Positions 45,690 through 57,624 of a stretch of DNA of 64,000 nt are shown here, in pieces. The notes beneath the pieces were generated by a model. That model had not been told where the DNA came from, made no database searches, and saw only the letters and a list, made by a program, of their open reading frames with translations. Origin of the DNA: Xestospongia bergquistia (taxonomy: Eukaryota > Porifera > Demospongiae > Haplosclerida > Petrosiidae); contig OZ014418.1 of the NCBI GenBank assembly GCA_963965975.1, forward strand, positions 5,840,775 to 5,904,774. Reading direction: 5' to 3'. The position numbers and the translations under genes were made by a program. Each line of letters starts with the position of its first letter. Position 1 is the first letter of the stretch.

Positions 45690-46326
45690 ATGTTATATTA
45701 CATGTACATTACATGATATCACATGTGTATTACGTGTATACTACATGCATGTTACATGTATACTACATGTATATTACATGTATATCACATGTGTATTACG
45801 TGTATACTACATGTATATTACATGTATATCACATGTCTATTACATGTTTATCACATGTGTATTACATGTATACTATATGTATATTATATGTTTATGGAAT
45901 ACAAACTACAAAAATAGACATAAAATTCATAATTTTTGCACAGTCTAAATTCACGATTTTACCGGAAATTCATGATTATTGCAACTTTGTAATCACAACT
46001 TTACCAAGAATTCATGATTCTTTGCAATTCTTGGTTCTCAAATTCATAATTAAAATAGTGAATCGAGGATTGCAAAAATCATGAATTCATGTTAAAATCA
46101 TGAATCCCGAAGTGTAATAATCACGGATTTCTGGTAACATCATGAATTTAAACATTACAATAATCAAGAATTTTGTGTCGTTTTTTTGTTGTAGTTCATA
46201 TTCCATACATGTATGTTACATATATATTACATGTATATTGCATGTGTATTACATGTATATTGCACCTGTATATTACATGTATATTATATGTATACTACAT
46301 GTATATTATTTGTATATTATGTGTAT
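45690..46326. repeat. 11-bp minisatellite interrupted by a MITE
   Basis: ACATGTRTATY units at 45,690-45,892 and 46,208-46,326 flank the element at 45,893-46,207. Before insertion this was one array in the FANCD2 intron. Confidence 0.92.
45893..46207. mobile_element. MITE-like element, second copy
   Basis: About 315 bases, starting TATGGAATACAAACTACAAA and ending in the inverted form TAGTTCATATTCCATA. The inside resembles 33,444-33,776 but has many substitutions and an 18-base length difference. Confidence 0.8.
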
Positions 46327-47402
46327 AGGAAATAACATATTCCTTAAACAAAATAATCTTGTAATTGTTTTGGAAGATACTGACTTCACAATAAACACTG
46401 ACTAGAGCTACAAAGGTTATATATTTAGCAGCAGTGTCTACGGAAGACTATAGCTATAGAATATTAAAAATACAAGCAGAGCAGCAAGCTACCAAGAAGC
46501 TTTCTAGCATGATCAGTCATACCTATTGTCATAGTGCTCATAGATATTGTTAATAAAATTCATTGGTTGCCATATGCATAACATGGATTTTATTTGTCTT
46601 TGATCATCACACACAACAATACAATAAAAATGATTAAACAATCATATTTGTATGTATAACATGTAATCCAAAATGATTATATAACTGCTTGGCAGTAAAA
46701 TGAAGTCAATGAAATCATAATAAATATCAGTCCAATACAAACAATACAAACAATATAATATGAATGGCGGTTCTATTATTATTATAGAACAGTCACATAC
46801 AGAAACAAATGGAACAATAATTATATAGGTATCTCTCAACAAGATTGATTTATATACATTCCATTGTTCTTTTACTTGAAGCATTTTGGTGATAGAATTA
46901 TCATGTCTTGATACACTATTGAAGTAACCCTTCTAGAACCAAAAGAAGAAACGAGAAAAAAAAATTAACTATTATGTTACTTTTTTATTTTCTACTTTAG
47001 TGATTAAGAGCTTATAAGTAAGGTTGTTAATAAATAAAGATATTTCAGGCCACCATGTGCATTGACAATGTGTGGCGGCCATTTTTTCTGAACCATCCTT
47101 AAACACCACTGTGCTTTAAAATTATGAGATTATCATCTTCCAAAACTATTTATTGGACAATTTTTTAAAAAGGCAATCATTTGATATATAATATGTGATG
47201 AAGTTATGCTTCCTTAGAGATCAGACAACAGTATCAAAGGAGACACCTCTATCTCCACAAGACTATAACAGGTAGAGAAGAATCTCTTACTTGACTTTAA
47301 GACAGTTACACACATGCTCTAGTCTGTATGTTAAATACTTATTACCCTTAATACATGTAAAGTCTATTTTACTATGTTTATGTTATATTATTATTATTTA
47401 AG
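46327..47402 (+). other. FANCD2: FANCD2 intron and second-exon remnant
   Basis: Intron sequence matching 10,916-11,788, then the exon at 47,212-47,265 (DQTTVSKETPLSP-type) with a one-base deletion relative to copy A. From about 47,345 the next duplicate begins again with the pre-exon spacer. This is a local tandem duplication of roughly 1.75 kb. Confidence 0.6.
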
Positions 47403-50400
47403 TATCGTACCATTGGAGTAATTGGTACTGTAACTATTATCAGTCATATTGCACACAAAAGGTATGTTATATTACATGTATATTACATGTATATCACATG
47501 TGTATTACATGTATATCACATGTGTATTACATTTATATCACATGTGTATTACATGTATATCACATGTGTATTACATGTGCATCACATGTGTATTACATGT
47601 GTATCACATGCATATTACACGTATATTGCATGTATATTACATGTATATCACATGTGTATTACATTTATATCACATGTGTATTACATGTGTATCACATGTG
47701 TATTACATATATATCACATGTGTATTACATGTATATCACAGGTGTATTATATGTATATTATGTGTATAGAAAATAACATATTTCCTAAACAAGGTTAATC
47801 ATCTTGTAATTGTTTTGGAAGATACTGACTTCATAATCAACACTGACTTGAGCTACAAATGTTATACAATTAGCAGCAGTGTCTATGGAAGACTATAGCT
47901 ATAGAATATTTAGAATACAAGTAGAGAAGCAACCTATCAAGAAGCTATCAAACATGATCAGTCATACCTATTGTCATAGTGCTCACAGTTAGTGTTAATA
48001 AAATTCATTGGTTGGTATATGCATGAAATGCATTTCATTTGTCTCTTTTGATCATTGCATGCAACAATACAATAACATGATGACACAAAGATAGTTGTAC
48101 ATATACTATATGTGATCGTGTGACTGCTTGGCAGTAAAATGAAGTAAATGAAGTCATGGCTGATATCAGTCCAATACAAAAAAATGCAAACAATATAGTA
48201 GGAAAGGCAGTTCTATTATCATATCAATTATATAGGTATCTCTTAATAAGATTAATTTGTATACATTCTGATTGTTATTTCCTTGAAGCAACTGGTGATA
48301 GAATTATCATAATATCTTGATATGATATTGAAGTACTCCTTCTAGAACCAAAAGAAGAAACAAGATAATTTGACTATTATCTTAATTTTTGATTTTCTAC
48401 TTTAGCAATACTTTCTTTCTGACTAAATTAAAAGCTTATAAGTAAGGTTGTTATAATTTCAGTCCACAGTGTGCTTTGACAACATGTGGCAGCCATTTTT
48501 TGTGCCGTCCTTAAGCACTTCTGTGATTTAAAATTATAAGATCATCTTCCAAAACTATTATGGGATAAATTTTTAAAACTTAATGATTTGATATATGTAA
48601 TATGATGAGGTTATGCTTTCTTAGAGATCAGACAACAGCATCAAAGGATACACCTCTATACACCACAAAGACTACAACAGGTAGAGAAGGATCTCTTACT
48701 TGAGCTTAAGACAGTTACACACATTTTCTTGTCTATATGTTAAATACTTATTATCCTCTCTATATCATTGCACAAGTGTGTGTATTTATTTCATGTTATC
48801 TCTAGGCTTCATCATTATTGGAACAGGTCATGTCCAGTTGTAGTAGTACCAGTGATATGACTTGTACATTTTTTGATGAGATGGCAGAAGTGGTAACAAA
48901 AGGAAAACTACACAATGATTTCTTAGTAAGAAATGAAGAAAATAACTGTAGCTGACCATATATGCTAACAATAAATTGTACTATGCTCATGGTTACTTTT
49001 TTATTAGGATCACTTACGTGAGTTTGTAACTGTTAAATTTCAAGACCTCTATGTCATTGAGTCTTCTGATAAAGTTGAAAGGTATCTCATAGACAGATTC
49101 TAATAGACCACTTTATATTAAGTTCAATGACATTCAGTCATTTGGTAGGCTTCATTTTGTTATCATATTTCCTAAAAGTGTAGGTATATAAATTCTGTGT
49201 AGTGGTATCATTATAGTACATACTATTATGCCATTCTGAGTATTTACTATATAGGATGTATTAATATAATGACTGTACTTTAGTTTGTATGTGGGAATAT
49301 AATTTTTTATTGTGACTTATATTTCGTAATTTTTTGGTTCTAGTGACAATGGAATACCTACAGAGTTATCATATGATCTTGATACAACAATGCATGATGG
49401 AGAAGATTCTATTGCTATGAACATATTGCCAATGTTAACATCATCTATTCGGAAAGAGAATACCAGGTACATATCATACTTCACTCTTAGTCAGTGATAC
49501 ACACATGGTATCTTAGGACATGAACATGATACTTTGATGCTTATATCATACAGTACATATCTTGTTTATGTAGTTCTGGTAACATTTGATGTTTACCTGC
49601 TCATTTTAAACTTTTACGATCATGTGAACAAGCTCTTAGCGGAGGACTCTCAGAAATCGATGCATTATTAGGTATGAAATATTATAGATAACTGTCCTCC
49701 TTAAGTTTAAGACATCCTCCATGTTTGTTTGTTCCATTAATAAGTTAGACTTTTGATGGATAATTTGACGTCAATCTTGAGGAAACATCAGTACAATTTT
49801 CTTTGTCCACTATTAAGGAGTTTTACTATTGTATACATGCAATGGTGTTCATGTAAATTTGATATTTCATTGTTAGGTTGTCCTGTTGTGCTTTGTAGTG
49901 CTGCTAAACTAGATCTTGAGTCATTTCATGATCTACCTATGGTACAAAAACAGTATATATGTGCCTCATTGTTTCATTGTCTTAACTGGTTTAGAGAACT
50001 GGTACGTTCAACTAACACAATGTACATATATGCCTATTATATTATTTCTGTCCATGTATGTGTATAACCTATTCATTGGTCTCTCTATCTATCAATCCAT
50101 ACGTACATGTACATATACATGGGTTTCTATGACAACTAACAGTGTTTAGGATTTAAAGGAATCATGTTATAATAATAATAATATACCTTTTTTCTGTTAT
50201 ATTATAATATATATATTGTACTATAGGTGTCCTCTTTTGCTGGGGAAGAAGACAATGAAATGAAAGGCAAAGTTCTTCTCAAACTAAAGAACATAATAGA
50301 ATTACAGGACCAATTACAAGGATGTTTATCAGGTGACTGTATTCTAATATAGTAACAGTATATTATTAATATCTACATTACAGTCACTAGTAGTCCTATA

Positions 50401-53400
50401 CCAACTATGGAAGGATATCAAGTAAAGGCATCCTCTAAGAAGCCCAGAAGGTAATGTGTATCGTTAATAGAGTGTGGGTGGGTATCTGTAGTATTATACT
50501 GTAGATCTGGTAATAAAACAGCTATAGGAGCAGATCAGACTGTGATTGTGACACAAACTGAAGAGAGCTTTAATAAGGTAAGTACCAACATTGCAATATA
50601 GCAAGTGTACATATGTGAATCAATGTTGTTGAAGTTGACGCTCTGATCAAGTATCATTAATGCATATCTATTAATAATATATATTTCCTTGTGTATTATA
50701 TATGATATATGATATATCTTGTTTTATTACATTTCATAGGATGCTGATACCACACTTAACAAAACTTCAAAGGGAGGCACCAGTACTGTTATATATGATC
50801 AGATAAAACCACATTTCAGGTAATTAAATTCACACAATATCAAGTAATTGTTGTTGCTATGTGTAGGACATTGGATATATCTGCTTATCTGGCACTAACT
50901 TATGGTCCACTAACTAAATCAATTCTTGATACACATATGCAATCAAGGGAGTCTGTATTTACAACCTCCTGAACTCCTGTTTCTTCTTGAAAATTTGAAG
51001 AACAGACTACACAAGAGAGATCATGTTAGTATATACCAGTAATACTTGTAGTTTTGTGTACATGTACATACATGTGTGTTTATATGCATGTGTGTGTGTG
51101 CATGCTAAATGTTTCATTTATAATAAAGCTTCATCAATGTTACTGTAGATCATGTGATAATTGATTTGTATTGCTTTAGAATGTTGAAAGACGAGGTGTT
51201 TATGAGAAGTCATTTATAGAAATGTTTGTGCAAAAACTCTGTGGTTTATGTAATCATTTAGAAAATATAAGCAAGGTACACTTTATAATAGTAGTCGTAT
51301 ATAAGGCACTATGTAAAATAGGATGACTTTGACAGCTCAGAAAACAGCTTATGTGCTGATTCTTGTGTGCAGTCTATTTATGAAGTGTTAGCTTCTTTTT
51401 TCAGTCTGTGAGTTGATTCTCTTTAGGTTGGCTTTGATCTAAATGCTCTCTCTCTCTCACCCTTCTCTCTCTCTCTCTCTCTCTCTCTTCAGATGTATTG
51501 ATGAGAACTTACTAACAAATGGACTAAGAGTAATATCAGATCGTTCCCTTCAAACATGTAGTCAAGATATAATAGAAGACAGAACACGTCTAGCTCAGTA
51601 TGTACTTATATTATAGTTTAATTTACTATTTTTAACTTATCCTTGTGTACTACTATTGTGTTCACTCTTTGGCATTGGCTATATATACATGTATGCATGT
51701 ATATAATAGCTATTATATCCCACATCAAAATATCCCATTCATAATACATTAATATACTCTATACTGTAGTATTATCTACTTTCAATATCCTTAGGAATGC
51801 TATGGAATATTTTGAAGGCTATTTCCTTAAAATACCTAATTTGCAATGTGCAGCTGCTGTTGGTAAATTATATGTTGCCTTAGCAACCAGTACACAAATA
51901 AACGAACTGAAAAACATTACCAATTAGTTTTATGAAACTAATATAATGTGAAGTGATAATGTTATAGGCTCATTTTGTGAACGACTATTGAAGAAAGATT
52001 GGAGAGATTTGGAAAACATTGTCAATAAAAGTGATGCACTTGAACTCATAATAAGGTACTATATTAGTTAATAGGATGGATAGAGAGATGGGTGGGTTAG
52101 TGGTATATGTGTTACATCAGACATGCAACATGCTTTAAGTTATATGTCTTCATATTATATTGAAGGTATTATATTGAGTGGTCAGATAATCCTATTGATG
52201 TGGTTGAAGAACTTTGTGGTAATGTTATACCTGAATTACTGGGAGATGAACCTTTAAATCAGTCCACTATATTTCCCACTCTCAACTTGTAAGTATATAT
52301 TATATGTGACTTGATTTGAGACAATCAGATGGTTTTAAATGAATGGTTTACATGTTAGTGCTATGAAAACATTTTGTATTGGGAATTCTGATCAATATAC
52401 CTCAATAGATTCTAGTTTAGTTTGAACTTCTTTGAAGCTATAGTTGAAAGTGTATACTACAAGATGTCTAAGATGTCTAGTTTCCTGATCTAGGGCACAT
52501 GTATGACTTAGTTTTATTGCATCTTATTTTAATGGAGCCACTTTTCCCTGTTATTTCCGTTGTATGTTATGTGCTGTAAATAGTTATATTAAGACATCTA
52601 CTTCATCTACTACTGATGATATACAGGTATAGTGTATCTATATTAATAGTGTTATTATCCCATGCTATTATATAGGAGATGGTGACAGTGTTGATGAAAC
52701 TGGATCATTGTAGTAAAGTTATGTTCATACTGATAAATCTAGTTAAGGCAAGAATGTGAAATATTATAATATATACACGTTCATTTCTTGTTTGTTAGTC
52801 TTTTGATACAAAGCCTGTTTTACCTGCTGCTTTGAAATATGGCAATCTATTTGCTGACATCTTCTCAAAAAGTGGATTACCACTACTTGATAATTTCTTT
52901 AAAACAAGAAAGGTTTATTGTATTTAATCCCTCTTTATTAATACAATGCATATTATTATAGGGTGAGGTAGTGTCTGTATTAAAGAGTCTACAGGAGGCA
53001 ACACGTTGCTTACAACATTATTGTGGTCATTCAAAAGTGGCTAAAAATGTAGCTCTTACTACTCATGTACCTCAGCTCAAACGAAGTCTGGAGACATTAG
53101 CATTTCAAGTTAAGGTATATCAATGAATAGTGTGTTATGCAGGATAATAGTTTGTATTACAGGAGCTTCTCATTAATCATGAATGTGTGGAAGCATTTTG
53201 GATGGGAAATTTAAAGAATCGAAATATACAGGTAAAAATAGATATCCCCAATGATTGGGTGTGGTGTGATTATATTCTATGATAATAATAACTATCATAA
53301 CAGTTATGATAGACAGTTATGATAGTTCTTGCTGTAATGTCTAATGTTTGAATGTATTTTTTAAAAAAAGGGCGAGGAAATTTTAACACTAGTGTCTAGT

Positions 53401-53904
53401 GCATCTACAGATAGCCAACCAGTGGGTGGTGAAAATAGAGAAGTAAGATTGTTATCATTAAGAAACATAATACTTGTTTAAAGTAAATCTGTAGCATTCT
53501 TATGTCAGCAGATATTCTGTTTATGTAGCAGGTAGTCCTATAATTTTTGAGTTATTTGTGTACACTCACATCATTATAAAAGGGAAATAAAACAAATAGA
53601 CTTTGCTAAAATTGTAGAGTGGGAATTGAGATGCTAGATACATAATTAATCACAGCCAGTAGAGGTGTGTTTATTGTATTGTGACAGGAAATCTACTGAG
53701 ATCACTGATAGCTAATTAAATCTTGCTGCCTCTGTGTTGATCTCTGTCTGTTACCTGAAAAAACACTTTAGATGACTACAACTAAAGTATCTGTATTACA
53801 GTAACAGCAAGAGTTCTAAACTATAGTATATTATTTCTCTTTTATAGAGTGTAAGTACTGCTCCAGAGGAAGATGAAGTAATGGACTTAACCATTGACTC
53901 ATAA
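47403..53904 (+). pseudogene. FANCD2: FANCD2 3' half, copy C (pseudogene)
   Basis: The most complete copy: about 24 exons, for example 48,806-48,925 (LEQVMSS...FFDEMAEVV), 49,008-49,081, 49,344-49,466, 49,877-50,001, 50,227-50,332, 50,867-51,024, 51,180-51,275, 51,795-51,922 and the last at 53,848-53,904 (EEDEVMDLTIDS). Near 52,745 the donor is GC (GCAAGA), as in copy A. Lesions: first acceptor shifted by one base (47,401), one extra base in the 48,625-48,680 exon, TGA at 49,587-49,589 for arginine, an 8-base deletion near 50,957, a lost donor at 51,923 (GT to AT) and a lost acceptor at 52,533 (AG to TG). It starts mid-gene, after the POT spacer. Confidence 0.87.
47465..47770. repeat. 11-bp minisatellite in FANCD2 intron (copy C)
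   Basis: About twenty-eight units alternating ATTACATGTAT and ATCACATGTGT. It lies directly after the exon 47,403-47,461 and has no inserted element. This is the most regular array in the window. Confidence 0.95.
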
Positions 53905-54290
53905 CATTGAATAGGTTTACTTTCTTGTTTTCTACATCTACAAATGCACTTACTTGTACATCATAAGTTGTATTAACCTCTAAATGTACAGTATGCTAGG
54001 ATATGTGCTCACATTGTTGGTAAAAGTACTCATCAGTAGATTTTGACTGGCTTTATAGCATGCACTTTTCCATTACTGCTCTGCTGCCATTGGAGCTTTC
54101 AAATCAAATCAATGTGTCTCTGTGTTGAAGTTATATAGGTTATTATAACTCAACCTTGTTATTGCACATAAAGTTTAGTTGATATATTATAAAAAGTACC
54201 AAAATATGTTTAATAGCAAATAATGTGTGCTTTAAATAAAATAAGACATATTATGTATTTATAACATTGTGAATTCCACAGTTAATAATA
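53905..54290. other. Convergent intergenic region FANCD2/PAQR, copy C
   Basis: Near identical to 17,029-17,414, including the AATAAA near 54,235. No gene is seen. Confidence 0.5.
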
Positions 54291-55250
54291 TTATTCAGAT
54301 TTTAGTTTTGATGCATTCCTAATAGCTACACCAGTCACAAGAATGGTGTATAGAAACACTACAGCAATAAAAGGAATAATGACACTTTCTACACTGGGCA
54401 TACAATATTCTTCTTGTTCAAAAGCAGACCTTCTTATAGAGGCCCCAATAGGCATGAAATAATAAATAATACTAGTCTTAATAACTGCAAAAATGTGAAA
54501 AAACTGATGACTCTGAAAATAGTAATCACATCTACCTGGAAAACACCTTTCAGGAAATTTTGTTATAAAGAAAAGCACCATTATCGCAGTAAAGAAAATA
54601 GACAAGAATTGAAGATGTAGAGTTTCATAGACACAATCATTGCCAGTAAATATACAAATTTTGACACGTAAAAGAAAAGGAAATGCTCCCACAATATAAA
54701 TAGGAATAAATCCAATTACACGAAAAACATAACCATTATTCTCCTTGAATCGTGACAGTGAGCACATCAATAAAGCAAACCCAGCCAACATCATATACGT
54801 TATGACAAAAAACCATTTGTACTCATAGATACTGACCCCAAGTGGTCTTTCATAGAAGTAATAAGCCATACTGAGTCCAAATGCATGCAGAGTGATACCA
54901 GTGTAGTCAACCATTAATAGTATATGTAACCAAGTAAGCGATTTGTTTGCAAATCCATGAGCTAGACTGGAACCAAGGACAAAAAGACATCCTCCAATCC
55001 ACACAATGAGAAATGGATACCAGAAAGGGTCAGAAAAATCCAGTTGATATGATTTAAAGTAGAACCATATCAGCCACATCCAAAAGGTAACAAAATGAGT
55101 CCAAAAATTTCCCCATTCGTTGTGGACAACAAAGATATTATACTTGATGCACTTCCATGTCGAAATATTGACTGGTCGATAGCCAGTATAGATGTAGGGC
55201 TCCCTAAAATCACTTGGTACTTCACTAGCATTGAGAAGATTTGATGACAT
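54291..55250 (-). CDS. PAQR-family seven-TM receptor, copy C
   Basis: Single exon, 319 codons, ATG at 55,250. Compared with 17,415-18,371 there is one extra residue (CIKYNIFVVHNE) and only a few replacements, all outside the metal-site residues: Ser and His in GSSLAH, Asp in MVDYTG and the two His in SHQFFH are kept. The seven-TM topology and the SEVPSDFREPYIYTGYRP start place it with membrane progestin receptors. It is most likely functional and may be the parent of the block A copy. The third PAQR gene next door (57,625-58,586) is broken. Confidence 0.9.
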   Translation of the reverse strand: MSSNLLNASEVPSDFREPYIYTGYRPVNISTWKCIKYNIFVVHNEWGNFWTHFVTFWMWLIWFYFKSYQLDFSDPFWYPFLIVWIGGCLFVLGSSLAHGFANKSLTWLHILLMVDYTGITLHAFGLSMAYYFYERPLGVSIYEYKWFFVITYMMLAGFALLMCSLSRFKENNGYVFRVIGFIPIYIVGAFPFLLRVKICIFTGNDCVYETLHLQFLSIFFTAIMVLFFITKFPERCFPGRCDYYFQSHQFFHIFAVIKTSIIYYFMPIGASIRRSAFEQEEYCMPSVESVIIPFIAVVFLYTILVTGVAIRNASKLKSE

Positions 55251-55476
55251 TGTCAATCCAAACTTGCATTTACAGAGCAGCCCTGATGACTAGACCGGAA
55301 GCCTACAAAAATTTTTCAACATTATTCATATCAAAATAGATTAACATTTTTAGCCTACGATCAGTTATTGGACTACCTGAGCTAAAATAATGATTTGTAT
55401 GTTTTATATTAGTATTGACAGCTACAAAAATTATACTTTTAATCATTTCAGTATGATATGTTACAAAATGTTTTCA
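55251..55476. promoter_or_regulatory. PAQR 5' flank, copy C
   Basis: Shares the GACTAGACCGGAAGCC tract and the AT-rich remainder with 18,372-18,603. No clear core promoter element is seen. Confidence 0.4.
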
Positions 55477-56995
55477 TCATGATCGCTTGATATCAGGAAT
55501 CTCATAGAGATGATCGTCTGTCTTTAATGGAGTATCTCTTATGTTAAAACCCTTACTGACCTCTAACATAGATGTGTAGTGCTCATCACCTTCTGACCTA
55601 ATATTGTAATAATAATAATAATATTAATATAATACACAGACAAGATATGATGATGTAGTTGGGAGGGCCAGGAATATCAACTGATCTAGATCAGTTGACA
55701 TTCGGATCCTTGCTCTCCAAAGTAAGATGATATAATGTCACAACTGTTATGAAAGTACATATATACTAGTATATATATATAGTGCTTTCATAACTGTTGC
55801 AACATTATATCATCTTCATTGTTTCATATACAGTAATCATCTTCATTGTTTTTCTTACCAGTGTCTCTGTTATATAATACACATTATCACATATTATATG
55901 GTATAATACCTAGGATTATAAGTCAGTTTTTCCTTATTTTTTTTGGCTTGAAGACAAACTGCAATGATGATAATAATTAATACAATACAAACAATGATGA
56001 ACACAACACCAATAGCAAGAGCTGCAATAAGAGTCGTAATTCTAACAGTAATACTACTACTGGTAGCAGATGTTGGAAGACAAGATGGACCAATACTTGT
56101 ATCAGAAATATCACCAATTTCTATTAATAAAAATATAATTATAAATGTGACTACTATATTACTACCTGAAGCATTCTGGACTTGTACATGTAAAGAGAAT
56201 GATATACTATCATTAGTACCAACATTATTGCTGGCAATGCATTGGTAGATACTATCATCTTCTACTGATATGTTACATATTTGAAGAATTGACTTATAAA
56301 AATGAACACCACCATATCGGACAACCTCAGAATATACATGAGCAACAGTATTTGAAGTTGATGAGGAGAGGTCAGAGAAATTAGCAACATCATTACGAGA
56401 CCACACAATGGAAGGCAGAGGTTGGCCATAACCAACACAGATTATTTCAACTGTGCTACCTTTAGGGACAGTGGAATTTGTTGGAGGACGTACCACAATA
56501 TTTGGAGGCTCTGGCAAAATAATACATTATTACCAATCAAATATTTACATATAAAAACCTTGAATGTTTGGAGTAACAGCAAGATAAAAGGTGGCTGATT
56601 TATCAGCAATACCACGTCCAGCGACTCCATTCTCAGCTACACAAGTGTACTGATCAGTGTGATTTACTTGTAAAGAACATATTTCAAGTACAGAAATACT
56701 AAACTCTGTTCCATTCACTGTCTTATTGAGCTCATGGATTCTAACAGAGTCTGAACCATTAACCAAAGTACTACCAGAGTAACGAGACCAGCTAATTGCA
56801 GGAGTTGGGACACCATACCCCACACATGTTATGCGTACATTTTGTGAGGCTTTAGCTGATGAATACAATGTAGGATGTACTACAATGGCTGCTGGTTCTA
56901 AAGAGAAGATAAGATTGAAGAAAGTTAAAAGTATATTACTTACGATCAGCTCCAGTAACTAATGGAGTGAACAACAGAAGAAGTGAAAAAATCAT
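55477..56995 (-). CDS. Ig-domain single-pass membrane protein, complete copy
   Basis: Five exons (56,944-56,995; 56,559-56,897; 56,166-56,510; 55,910-56,120; 55,477-55,597), with phases that join into 355 codons. Exon 1 is a signal peptide (MIFSLLLLFTPLVTGAD). Exons 2 and 3 are I-set/C2-type Ig domains: ITCVGYGVPTPAISW with YTCVAENG, and IICVGYGQPLPSIVW with YQCIASNNVG. Exon 4 has a short stalk, a TM of about 30 residues ending in a run of isoleucines, and a basic stop-transfer. Exon 5 is a tail with two tyrosines (HYTSML and LYEIPDI), possibly phosphorylated. Two introns are only about 45-50 bases. A possible extra exon near 55,660-55,725 is open in the needed frame but has a weak donor. Adhesion or receptor roles are only suggested by the domains. 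Confidence 0.82.
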
Positions 56996-57624
56996 TGTTG
57001 GACACAAAATGACTTTGATGTCAACAGTAGCTGGAAAAACAATGTTGATTTTAGTTTATGTCAATAAACATCAATATTATTTTATATGGATTGTTTACAT
57101 AAGAATTGGCAAAATATTTACTTTCTTTTAAATGTAATAATGTACTTAGATAACCAGTTTGACTAGATCATTCAGTTCTTGATAAACTAGTTTGACCAGT
57201 TATAGGTTGAGTCATTTTACTAAGAAAGTCAATGATTTGTTTCATTTGTATATATAATCATACTGTGCAGAGATCATAACTGCTAATTGCTTGATTTCAT
57301 CTTAGTTATTTATATGTAATGTCAACAATGAATCCAATATATCTTGTTCAGAATAAATCTAAATGACATCATAATGATGTAATGACATATTTCTTTCCTT
57401 GTGTTGCCATGGATGCTAAATCCCTAATTAATATTCATAGTATTAGTTAACTAATTACCTTTCATATCCTATAGTTTTTCTCAAGTTATCCTTCAATGTT
57501 ATTATTAATTATATTACATTTGGCCCATATATTGGTGGAAAATAATAGATTTAATCCTATATATATGTACATATCCTAAACTTTAACAATGAAATGTGGT
57601 AATACCAGTGGATAGTAATAAACA
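56996..57624. other. Ig gene 5' flank
   Basis: Upstream of the Ig gene and downstream of the broken PAQR. AT-rich, with no other gene seen. It appears only once in the window, so it marks the right end of the duplicated unit. Confidence 0.5.
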
